Positions 1 through 6,350 of a DNA stretch of 7,704 nt are shown here, piece by piece. This stretch comes from Defluviicoccus sp. (GTDB lineage Bacteria > Pseudomonadota > Alphaproteobacteria > Rhodospirillales > Defluviicoccaceae): the NCBI GenBank assembly GCA_013414705.1, contig CP058705.1, positions 594,214 through 601,917 of the forward strand, given 5' to 3'. The notes beneath the pieces were generated by a model, which worked only from the letters and a program-made list of their open reading frames with translations, had not been told where the DNA came from and did no database searches. Both the position numbers and the translations under genes were made by a program. Within the stretch, counting starts at the first letter, position 1; each line of letters opens with the position of its first letter.

Positions 1-241
1 ATGCAAGAATTGCGATACCCATGTGTCCCCCTCACACCCCAGGGTTTGTCAAATAATGATTAAACGGCGCGCTCGTGCAACACCGGATGCAACAGGTTCT
101 GTCCTCCCGGGCCGGGATCGGTTCGATGGTACGGCTGCGTTTCGCCGGAACGTTGAATGTCACGGTTTGTTTCTGCCGTATCCTCTGGGCAGGCATGCAC
201 AAGCCCGAAGCCGTCTTTCTGGAGGCGTCGCTGGACAAACT
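1..241. other. Left-edge stretch without a convincing gene
   Basis: I see no supported gene here. On the plus strand a 20-codon frame runs from the first base to a TAA at 61-63. It could be the very end of a gene entering from the left, but it is too short to judge. Other open frames in this stretch have no recognisable protein character and no clear ribosome binding site. The stretch lies beyond the terminator of the leftward oxidoreductase gene, so it is probably intergenic. Confidence 0.4.
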
Positions 242-275
242 ATGGGCGCGGCGGTCTTGGCACCGCCGCGCCCAT
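242..275 (-). terminator. Strong hairpin terminator after the oxidoreductase gene
   Basis: Bases 242-255 and 262-275 are perfect reverse complements, giving a 14-bp GC-rich stem with a 6-base loop. The stem begins 21 bases beyond the TGA stop (297-299) of the leftward oxidoreductase gene. Read on the minus strand it is followed by the short T-containing run TAGTTTGT. Position and orientation fit a Rho-independent terminator for that gene. The weak U tract means a general 3'-end stabilising hairpin is also possible. On the plus strand no T run follows. Confidence 0.75.
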
Positions 276-296
276 GATCAAGGTGGAAGAGTTCGT

Positions 297-1628
297 TCAG
301 GCGACCAGGGCTTTCTGCCACCGGGCCCGGGCGCCGAGATGATTCCGGATTCCGGCACTGGCCCCGATGGCCATCGACCAGACGAGCCGTTCGGCCGGCG
401 CAATCGGGTCCAGGCCGGTACGGCGCGCGACTTCTGCGGCCACCTCCACCGCGTCCCGGATCGCTGTCGTGGCGAGGCCGCCCGACGGTTCCAGATAGCC
501 GGGAAGGCCGGGATGGCCGTGAATGGCCAGGATATCCGAGGGCGTATGATGCGGATTCCCAGCTGCGACGGGACTGCGCCCATGCACGCCGTAGAACACG
601 CCGATGTCGTCATCCGCCACTGTTCTCAGCCCGGGAAAAACCGACCTGATCTTGGCCATCATGCGCCGCTCCTGAGAGTCGGCCGGGTTGTAGGCTCGCG
701 GTCCGAGCGGCCGCAGCGCAGCAGGGTCGTCCGCCACCTCGAGTGCCGGGGCTTTGCAGTCGAAGGTCACCACGCCCTCCGGCTCGTGCGGAATGCGCGA
801 GGATCAATGCTCCGCGTCGATCACCGTAAGGACTCGGTTCGGCCCCGGCAGCCGGGCGAGTGGTGTCAGGAACACCGGCCAGCGCACCTGCTGCTTGGGA
901 TCGAGCGGCGGATGGTCGTCGACCCTGATGTTCTGAGCAAAGCGCCCTGCCATGTTGAGCACGACATCGAACGCGCCAAGGGCAGCGTCGCCTGACCACA
1001 GACGCATCCGGTTCCCGGCCATGGCCTCCACCCGCTCGACAGCGCTGCCGAAGCGCAGTTCCGCCCCGCAGGCCTCGGCGCGCGCGAGGAGTTGGCTGCG
1101 AACGCGTGCGAAGTTGGTCGCGTGTTCGATCAGCCCGACCACATGCCGGATGCTGGGGCCGAACTGGTCCAGCGTCAGGGCATCGAACCCAGCGCGCTGG
1201 TCCACGGCAACCCCTGCCCAGGCGGCACGTGTCACGAAGGCGGCCCGCTCCGCCTCGCGCTCGAAAGCATAGGCGGCCGTTTCGGTGGTATCGAAGACAT
1301 CCAGCCCAACGGCTCCGAAGGTGGCAAGCCCCGCCGTCTTGCGTGCCGTGATCTCCGGGCTGTCGAACAGCATGCTTGAACCTCCCGAATGCATGCGGCC
1401 ATGATTGGACGCGGTGGCCTCGCCCGGGGCGACGTCGCGCTCGAAGAGTGTGATGTCGAACTCGGGGTGCTGGCCGAGCAGGTGGGCCACAGCGGCAGCC
1501 ATCACGCCGCCGCCGATGACGGCGACCGTGATCCTGGCCCTGGCAGCAGGAACACCTCGAGACACGTATGCCGTGCGGCTGACGGTCTCCTCGAGGATCA
1601 GGGAACGTCTTGTATCGATGTAGGCCAT
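297..1628 (-). pseudogene. FAD-dependent oxidoreductase (DAO/GlpA-like), interrupted by an in-frame stop
   Basis: The frame reads 444 codons from ATG 1626-1628 to TGA 297-299, broken only by TGA at 804-806 (codon 275); both halves are in the same frame. The N-terminal half has a Rossmann dinucleotide-binding motif, GGGVMAA, at residues 39-45. The acidic residue that binds the FAD ribose is probably E63, at the end of strand 2 in TLFERD. A conserved-looking SNHGRMHSGGS stretch follows at 74-84, in the place where DAO-family proteins (glycerol-3-phosphate dehydrogenase, L-2-hydroxyglutarate oxidase) have a similar segment. The half after the stop continues the family pattern through FYGVHGRSPVAAGN and PGYLEPSGGLATTAIRDA to the end. 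The start is chosen because a perfect GGAGG lies 5 bases upstream; a 35-codon upstream extension (from 1733) has no protein-like character. The substrate cannot be told. The gene stands alone with its own terminator. As it reads, it would yield a 274-residue truncated protein lacking part of the FAD/substrate fold. Confidence 0.8.
804..806 (-). other. In-frame TGA inside the oxidoreductase
   Basis: On the minus strand ...GAC GCG GAG CAT TGA TCC TCG CGC... keeps the same frame on both sides. The sequence after the stop remains protein-like (SSRIPHEPEGVVTFDCKAP). A single base change from TGG, CGA or GGA would explain it. I see no reason to propose recoding: the flanking context shows no obvious selenocysteine-type hairpin, and the family is not known for selenocysteine at this point. 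Confidence 0.85.
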
Positions 1629-1633
1629 GGGGA

Positions 1634-1651
1634 CCTCCGGTGTTTGACCGG
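1634..1651 (-). promoter_or_regulatory. Shine-Dalgarno GGAGG overlapped by a small hairpin
   Basis: On the minus strand a perfect GGAGG (1634-1638) sits 5 bases before the ATG at 1626-1628 and decides the start of the oxidoreductase. An inverted repeat, 1637-1641 against 1647-1651 (CCGGT / ACCGG, 5-base loop), overlaps two bases of it. The hairpin could partly hide the ribosome binding site. It is short, so this may be chance. Confidence 0.6.
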
Positions 1652-2076
1652 CTCCCCTAATGACCGCAGCGGCGCTCGCATGCGCTGTAACTTCCCTGCC
1701 CAACGGGACAGGTGTCTCTCGCTGTGCATGCACAGGGCGTGGTTACAAACCCCTGAGCGGGGACAGATTCTGCGCACGGAATCGGCCCTCATCCGAAGTG
1801 CCGAGGGCCTGCGTGTTCACAAGTGCTGCTTGCGGTGTTCCCCCTGTCCTTTCAGGACAAGTGACGTCCAGATCGGCGCGTCCGCGTTATGTCTACTGAA
1901 AGAGCCAGTCCCAGCTTCAGGAGTGGCTCATGAGCCTCAACGTCCTCGACCCAATCGCCCGCGCTACCATCGGCCGTCGACTTGACTACTCCGCAAACTG
2001 TTGGCCGCCAGGCAATGGTGGGGTAAGGCTTAAATGGGTTGGCGCGAGCCGACCGTCGTTGAAAAGGATAAACCCG
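1652..2076. other. Divergent intergenic region
   Basis: This stretch separates the leftward oxidoreductase from the rightward helix-turn-helix gene and must hold both promoters. I find no convincing -35/-10 pair; TTGGCC at 2001-2006 followed by TAAGGC at 2024-2029 is a weak candidate for the rightward gene. A hairpin TGTCCT-TTC-AGGACA lies at 1845-1859. A CGCATGCG palindrome lies at 1677-1684. A GGGGACAGATT motif near 1759-1769, of a kind often seen scattered near REP-type transposases in gammaproteobacteria, is present without any transposase. An open frame from 1930 runs into the helix-turn-helix gene, but its first 49 codons look non-coding. Confidence 0.5.
1722..1735. promoter_or_regulatory. 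Perfect 14-bp palindrome, candidate operator
   Basis: CTGTGCATGCACAG is its own exact reverse complement. It lies about 95 bases upstream of the oxidoreductase start and about 340 bases upstream of the helix-turn-helix gene. Size, symmetry and intergenic place suit a dimeric repressor or activator site, most simply for the oxidoreductase promoter. No second copy was noticed in the window. Confidence 0.4.
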
Positions 2077-2538
2077 ATGCAGGAAACGGTGGTTGATCTG
2101 GGGGCCAAACTGGAGGTGCTGCGGGCATACACTGACCTGACAAACCAACAGATAGCCAAAGAAATCGGCGTTAGTGCACGCACCATAAAGTGGTATATAT
2201 ACGGAGATTCTTCGCGTGAACCCGGTACCATTCCGTTAGAACGCTATCAAAAATTCCTCGCTTTACTGTGTACACAACTACCCGGCGAGCCAAGTGAAGC
2301 TGAGGCTGAAACGCTTCTGAAAGGCTCGGTGGTACGGCTGCGGGCCGCTTTCGAAACCGGGAAATCGGCACGATGGCCCGCCTTTGTACAGGCGCAGGCC
2401 AAGCGCGAGGAGCTGGCACTCAAGGTTCGTGGCGATCACATACCCGAACGCGGACCGGCAGTGATCGAGGGTCGCAGCGAGAATTGCCTCGGCTCACACC
2501 CGGTACTTGTTTTCAAGTTTTGCTGCCGGTTCGACTAG
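2077..2538 (+). CDS. Helix-turn-helix protein, N-terminal part of a frameshifted gene
   Basis: As read this is a 153-residue protein from ATG 2077 with AAGGA about 9 bases upstream. Residues 21-43 (LTNQQIAKEIGVSARTIKWY and onward) form a clear helix-turn-helix: first helix NQQIAKEI, turn GVS, recognition helix ARTIKWYIYG. A helical segment follows (residues about 50-115, rich in L, E, A and R). The last 18 or so residues (after EGRSE, ending FKFCCRFD) look unlike protein, while the frame starting near 2484 becomes protein-like exactly there. I therefore read this as the N-terminal half of a gene of about 290 residues ending at 2948, with one base lost near 2482 (for example AAA to AA). DNA binding is inferred from the motif; the target is unknown. 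It is transcribed towards the STAND/TPR gene and away from the oxidoreductase. Confidence 0.65.
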   Translation: MQETVVDLGAKLEVLRAYTDLTNQQIAKEIGVSARTIKWYIYGDSSREPGTIPLERYQKFLALLCTQLPGEPSEAEAETLLKGSVVRLRAAFETGKSARWPAFVQAQAKREELALKVRGDHIPERGPAVIEGRSENCLGSHPVLVFKFCCRFD

Positions 2539-2948
2539 GTACGGCTGGTCGGCGTTGGGCTCTGGTATTGCAGCGCCACGAAGGTCTCTGGGACGCATTA
2601 CCACTCTCCGAGGAGCGCGCGGTGGTGGAGCACTCCACAGGAGAGATGGTTATCGGGCCACGTCGGTCGAACGGTGAACTTGGCTGGTATACGATCAAGA
2701 AGGATGTGACCGGCGAGATGCGCTTTGTTGGGCTGGTGGTGGCTCGGGAACTGCCTGAGGACATCCGGCTGGCGATCGAGGAAAGCGCAGGAGATGAGGC
2801 AATTGAACGGGGCGTGCTCGATCGGTTGGCCGGCTTTGTCTCAAAACTGGACGGGCGCTTGTGGCAGATGGTTATGGCTGAGCGCAGCGCTGGTGGTACC
2901 AATCAAACGGATGAGTCCGGTACCTTGCCAGCGGAATCAGTTATTTAA
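2484..2948 (+). pseudogene. C-terminal beta-rich domain belonging to the helix-turn-helix gene, displaced frame
   Basis: From about 2484 this frame is protein-like to TAA 2946-2948, about 154 residues. It opens with LPRLTPGTCFQVLLPV, then alternating hydrophobic stretches (RRWALVLQRHEGLWDALPL, GEMRFVGLVVARELP) and ends in an amphipathic helix (about 2760-2890) and a polar tail. The pattern recalls DUF4384-like beta-sandwich domains of bacterial sensor or protease-associated proteins; this is recall only, without a search. The part of this frame before 2484 is non-protein-like, and the only local start is TTG 2484 with a poor GAGGG 12 bases upstream. It is therefore most likely the C-terminus of the upstream helix-turn-helix frame, reached by a single-base frameshift. 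A separately translated, coupled gene remains possible. Confidence 0.55.
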
Positions 2949-3257
2949 GCTGCTTGGGGCGGTGCTAAGCGTTTGATTCCTACCACTAGCAAAGACTGAT
3001 CTGGAACGCGCAGGATCACATGATTAAAATTATTTGTTGAGACACCACCTGTTCAACATTCTGGAAATCAGGCTATTTCTCGACGTGAACTTCAGAACAA
3101 ATAAGTAGATATTTTCCTATGAACGCAATGATGCGCCGGTGTGCTGTCTCAATTAGCCGGTTTTGGGATTTTGCCTGCGGCGCAAGATCTCACGCGGCGC
3201 CGACTTGCCGATTTTTACTGCTGTCAGATTTAGTCTGAGTATTCGCAATTGGGTAAT
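2949..3257. other. AT-richer convergent intergenic region
   Basis: This lies between two converging genes. It is visibly richer in A and T around 3020-3130 than its neighbours. A weak plus-strand terminator-like element, CGGC/GCCG followed by ATTTTT, ends near 3216. A short CAGA/TCTG hairpin lies at 3225-3237. A 39-codon frame from ATG 3119 has no clear ribosome binding site and no recognisable product, so I do not call it. Confidence 0.45.
3037..3152. repeat. Inverted repeat TTGAGACA ... TGTCTCAA bounding AT-rich DNA
   Basis: TTGAGACA (3037-3044) and TGTCTCAA (3145-3152) are exact reverse complements about 100 bases apart. Beyond them inwards the match continues only imperfectly (CCACC against GCACACC). 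It could be the ends of a decayed miniature element. No target-site duplication is visible and 8 bp may be chance. Confidence 0.25.
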
Positions 3258-3263
3258 CTACCC
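3251..3263 (-). terminator. Small hairpin overlapping the stop of the STAND/TPR gene
   Basis: GGGTA-ATC-TACCC (3251-3263) is a 5-bp stem with a 3-base loop that includes the TAG stop codon (3258-3260). An alternative pairing, ACCC/GGGT at 3260-3274, overlaps it. No T run follows on the minus strand, so this is at best a weak terminator or 3'-end structure. Confidence 0.25.
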
Positions 3264-3898
3264 TTCGTTCGGGTCTATGCAGGAATCCTCCGCGTCTATC
3301 TCGTCTGCCTGCTCCCTGGCTAAGCTGGCCTGCGTGGGCCAACCGATCCGCTCGAATGCCTCAGCCGCCCGACGCAGCAGCGGCACTGCTTGTCTGGCCT
3401 CGCCCAGCGCCGCTAGGAGTGCTCCCGCCGATTTATGGGTCCAGGCAATAGCGTCCAGCTCCTGCTGTGCCTTGCCTGCGTTCAGCAGTGCTTCGGCTTC
3501 CGTGCGGAGCTCGGCTGTTGCCTCCTGGGAGTGCAGTTGAGCGTCCAGCATCTTGCTTCGGGTCACCAGTGCGGCTCTTTTGTTCCCACTCTTTTGTTGC
3601 ACCGGAAGCACGCTTTCGCGCCAGGTTGCGAACGCCTCATCGCAATGTCCCTCGGCCATCAGCAGATCGGCGCTGATGTCATGGATACGTGTGAGCATCG
3701 AGGGTCTGTGCTCTTATCCAGCTCGGAAACCACCTCCGTATCATAGATTGCGCGCGCCTCTGTCAGTCGGCCGTATCGGCACAGCATGGCGGTGATTTTG
3801 GCCCGGGTCAGCAGCACCCAGTCATACGTGGGGGCAAGCTGTTCGTAGACCGGGAGTTCTTCTTCGCGCCGGATGCGCAGCGCCTCGTCGTACTCGCC
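3258..3898 (-). pseudogene. Degenerate last TPR and C-terminal tail of the large gene
   Basis: The array gives way at 3898 to a diverged unit (GEYDEALRIRREEELPV, then EQLAPTYDWVLLTRAKITAM) and another helical pair (RYGRLTEARAIYDTEVVSEL). Near 3700-3715 the protein-like frame changes: after ELDKSTDP it continues as MLTRIHDISADLLMAEGHCD in the neighbouring frame, consistent with one lost base; that frame has a TAA just upstream, so it cannot simply be read from further back. The tail of about 146 residues is helical and TPR-like (LLMAEGHCDEAFATWRES, LLAALGEARQAVPLLRRA) and ends DSCIDPNEG at TAG 3258-3260. If translated alone from ATG 3696-3698 it would lack any clear ribosome binding site. Confidence 0.6.
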
Positions 3899-4197
3899 GC
3901 GGACCTGAAGGATATCGGCGATCCGGCTCATGGTGAGGGCGCGGGACCGGACGTCTGCGAGGCGTTCAAAGACCGGAAGCATCTCCTCGCGGTGGATGCG
4001 CAGCGCCTCGTCGTACTCGCCGCGGGCCTGGAGGATATCGGCGATCTTGCCCAGGGTGAGGGCACGCGACCGGACGTCTGCGAGGCGTTCGTAGACCGGG
4101 AGTTCTTCTTCGCGCCGGATGCGCAGCGCTTTGTCGTACTCGCCGCGGGCGTGAAGGATATCGGCGATCTTGCCCAGGGTGACAGCGCGCTCTCGGA

Positions 4198-4415
4198 CGT
4201 CTGCGAGGCGTTCGTAGACCGGGAGCTGCTCCTCGCGCCGGATGCGCAGCGCCTCGTCGTACTCGCCGCGGGCCTGGAGGATATCGGCGATCTTGCCCAG
4301 GGTGAAGGCACACCACCGGTCGTCTGCGAGATGCTCGTAGACCGGGAGTTCTTCTTCGCGTCGGATGCGCAGCGCCTCGTCGTACTCGCCGCGGGCGTAG
4401 AGGATATCGGCGATC
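4198..4415. repeat. Second duplicated block (218 bp), copy A
   Basis: This matches 5057-5274 at offset 859 bp (seven units minus 2 bp) with a single difference, T4361 against C5220. It carries the rare variant with EHLADDRWCAF and ILQAR. Confidence 0.85.
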
Positions 4416-4513
4416 CGGCTCATGGTGAGGGCGCGGGACCGGACGTCTGCGAGGCGTTCAAAGACCGGAAGCATCTCCTCGCGGTGGATGCGCAGCGCCT
4501 CGTCGTACTCGCC

Positions 4514-4634
4514 GCGGTCGTGGAGGATATCGGCGATCTTGCCCAGGGTGACGGCGCGCGACCGGTCGTCTGCGAGGCGTTCGAAGACCGGGAGCTGCTC
4601 TTCGCGCCGGATGCGCAGCGCCTCGTCTCTCGCC
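4514..4634 (-). repeat. Short TPR unit 18 (121 bp), frame-shifting
   Basis: This is the same contraction at 4626-4631; the incoming frame stops at 4458-4460. The unit directly upstream in transcription (start 4757) carries the uncontracted run TCTCTCTC at 4747-4754 and reads GERDEAL in frame. That adjacent pair shows the short form is one GA dinucleotide shorter than a functional variant. Confidence 0.9.
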
Positions 4635-5056
4635 GCGTACCTGGAGGATATCGGCGATCTTGCCCAGGGTGATGGCGCGCTCTCGGACGTCTGCGAGGCG
4701 TTCGAAGACCGGGAGTTCTTCTTCGCGCCGGATGCGCAGCGCCTCGTCTCTCTCGCCGCGGTCGTGGAGGATATCGGCGATCTTGCCCATGGTGATGGCG
4801 CGGGACCAGTCGTCTGCGAAGCGTTCGTAGACCGGGAGTTCTTCGTCGCGCCGGATGCGCAGCGCCTCGTCGTACTCGCCGCGGTCGTGGAGGATATCGG
4901 CGATCCTGCCCAGGGTGACGGCGCGCGACCGGTCGTCTGCGAGGCGTTCAAAGACCGGAAGCATCTCCTCGCGGTGGATGCGCAGCGCCTCGTCGTACTC
5001 GCCGCGGGCGTGAAGGATATCGGCGATCTTGCCCAGGGTGAAGGCGCGCGACCGGT

Positions 5057-5274
5057 CGTCTGCGAGGCGTTCGTAGACCGGGAGCTGCTCCTCGCGCCGG
5101 ATGCGCAGCGCCTCGTCGTACTCGCCGCGGGCCTGGAGGATATCGGCGATCTTGCCCAGGGTGAAGGCACACCACCGGTCGTCTGCGAGATGCTCGTAGA
5201 CCGGGAGTTCTTCTTCGCGCCGGATGCGCAGCGCCTCGTCGTACTCGCCGCGGGCGTAGAGGATATCGGCGATC
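5057..5274. repeat. Second duplicated block (218 bp), copy B
   Basis: This is the partner of 4198-4415. Its different offset from the 357-bp pair shows at least two independent multi-unit exchange events in the array. Confidence 0.85.
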
Positions 5275-5370
5275 TGGCCCAGGGTGATGGCACACCACCG
5301 GACATCTGCGAGACGCTCGTAGACCGGGAGCTCTTCTTCGCGCCGGATGCGCAGCGCCTCGTCTCTCGCC
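5250..5370 (-). repeat. Short TPR unit 12 (121 bp), frame-shifting
   Basis: This is the same contraction at 5362-5367. The incoming frame stops at 4948-4950. The unit differs from the others in its second half (DVRWCAITLGQIADILYAR), so the 2-bp loss sits on a background distinct from unit 7, although the surrounding left-hand DNA is identical to that of unit 7. Confidence 0.9.
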
Positions 5371-5661
5371 GCGGGCGTGAAGGATATCGGCGATCTTGCC
5401 CAGGGTGATGGCGCGGGACCGGTCGTCTGCGAGGCGTTCGTAGACCGGGAGTTCTTCTTCGCGCCGGATGCGCAGCGCCTCGTCGTACTCGCCGCGGGCG
5501 TGGAGGATATCGGCGATCCGGCTCATGGTGAGGGCGCGGGACCGGACGTCTGCGAGGCGTTCAAAGACCGGAAGCATCTCCTCGCGGTGGATGCGCAGCG
5601 CCTCGTCGTACTCGCCGCGGGCGTGAAGGATATCGGCGATCTTGCCCAGGGTGAAGGCGCG
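5305..5661. repeat. Duplicated 357-bp block, copy A
   Basis: By eye this is identical base for base to 5918-6274 (offset 613 bp, which is five units minus 2 bp). It spans one short unit boundary, one standard unit and an HREEM/MSR unit. The identity exceeds that between ordinary neighbouring units, so it marks a recent multi-unit duplication or conversion. Confidence 0.88.
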
Positions 5662-5862
5662 CGACCGGTCGTCTGCGAGGCGTTCGAAGACCGGAAGCAT
5701 CTCCTCGCGGTGGATGCGCAGCGCCTCGTCGTACTCGCCGCGGGCGTGAAGGATATCGGCGATCTTGCCCAGGGTGACGGCGCGCGACCGGTCGTCTGCG
5801 AGGCGTTCGAAGACCGGGAGCTGCTCTTCGCGCCGGATGCGCAGCGCTTTGTCGTACTCGCC

Positions 5863-5983
5863 GCGGGCGTGAAGGATATCGGCGATCTTGCCCAGGGTGA
5901 CAGCGCGCTCTCGGACGTCTGCGAGACGCTCGTAGACCGGGAGCTCTTCTTCGCGCCGGATGCGCAGCGCCTCGTCTCTCGCC
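5863..5983 (-). repeat. Short TPR unit 7 (121 bp), frame-shifting
   Basis: This has the same contracted run, TCTCTC, at 5975-5980. The incoming frame terminates at 5561-5563 instead of in the nearer HREEM unit (start 5739), because that unit reads CTTCGA rather than CTTTGA at the critical place. The DNA from just inside this unit rightwards is part of the 357-bp block duplicated from, or into, 5305-5661. Confidence 0.9.
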
Positions 5984-6274
5984 GCGGGCGTGAAGGATAT
6001 CGGCGATCTTGCCCAGGGTGATGGCGCGGGACCGGTCGTCTGCGAGGCGTTCGTAGACCGGGAGTTCTTCTTCGCGCCGGATGCGCAGCGCCTCGTCGTA
6101 CTCGCCGCGGGCGTGGAGGATATCGGCGATCCGGCTCATGGTGAGGGCGCGGGACCGGACGTCTGCGAGGCGTTCAAAGACCGGAAGCATCTCCTCGCGG
6201 TGGATGCGCAGCGCCTCGTCGTACTCGCCGCGGGCGTGAAGGATATCGGCGATCTTGCCCAGGGTGAAGGCGCG
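5918..6274. repeat. Duplicated 357-bp block, copy B
   Basis: This is the partner of 5305-5661. Identity ends on the left at a G/A difference (5917 against 5304) and on the right at a G/C difference (6275 against 5662). Both copies contain a frame-shifting short unit start. Confidence 0.88.
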
Positions 6275-6350
6275 GGACCGGTCGTCTGCGAGGCGTTCGT
6301 AGACGGGGAGTTCTTCTTCGCGCCAGATGCGCAGCGCCTCGTCTCTCGCC
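6230..6350 (-). repeat. Short TPR unit 4 (121 bp), frame-shifting
   Basis: The unit begins GGC GAG AGA CGA, with the plus-strand run TCTCTC at 6342-6347 where a 123-bp sister has TCTCTCTC. The two lost bases shift the frame. The protein-like frame from upstream turns into GERRGAAH and ends at TGA 6174-6176, inside the next unit. The repeat pattern resumes in the adjacent frame (RDEALRIWREEELPV). It is also the only unit with W at position 10. Confidence 0.9.

Noticed and set aside
804..806. Selenocysteine codon
   Set aside because: The protein family is not known to use selenocysteine here and no convincing downstream recoding hairpin was seen; a simple nonsense change or read error is more likely.
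75..995. 306-codon plus-strand open frame over the oxidoreductase
   Set aside because: It is arginine-, glycine- and proline-rich with no domain pattern and lies opposite a recognisable Rossmann-fold gene.
1757..1772. GGGGACAGATT motif as evidence of an insertion element
   Set aside because: Only one copy was noticed, with no transposase, inverted repeats or target duplication nearby.
1389..1985. 198-codon plus-strand open frame across the oxidoreductase start and intergenic region
   Set aside because: It has no protein-like pattern, no ribosome binding site, and runs across an evident divergent promoter region.
2373..2483. First part of the plus-strand frame starting at ATG 2373 as true coding sequence
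   Set aside because: This portion (ARLCTGAGQARGAGTQGS and onward) is a low-complexity shadow of the helix-turn-helix gene's frame; protein-like sequence in this frame begins only near 2484.
3119..3238. Small 39-codon plus-strand gene in the convergent region
   Set aside because: It has no clear ribosome binding site, unremarkable composition and no recognisable features.
3659..5305. A single 548-residue protein from 5305 to 3659
   Set aside because: Its first part (from MSGGVPSPWARSP on) is the TPR array read in the wrong frame; only the part after the short unit at 4634 is real TPR sequence.
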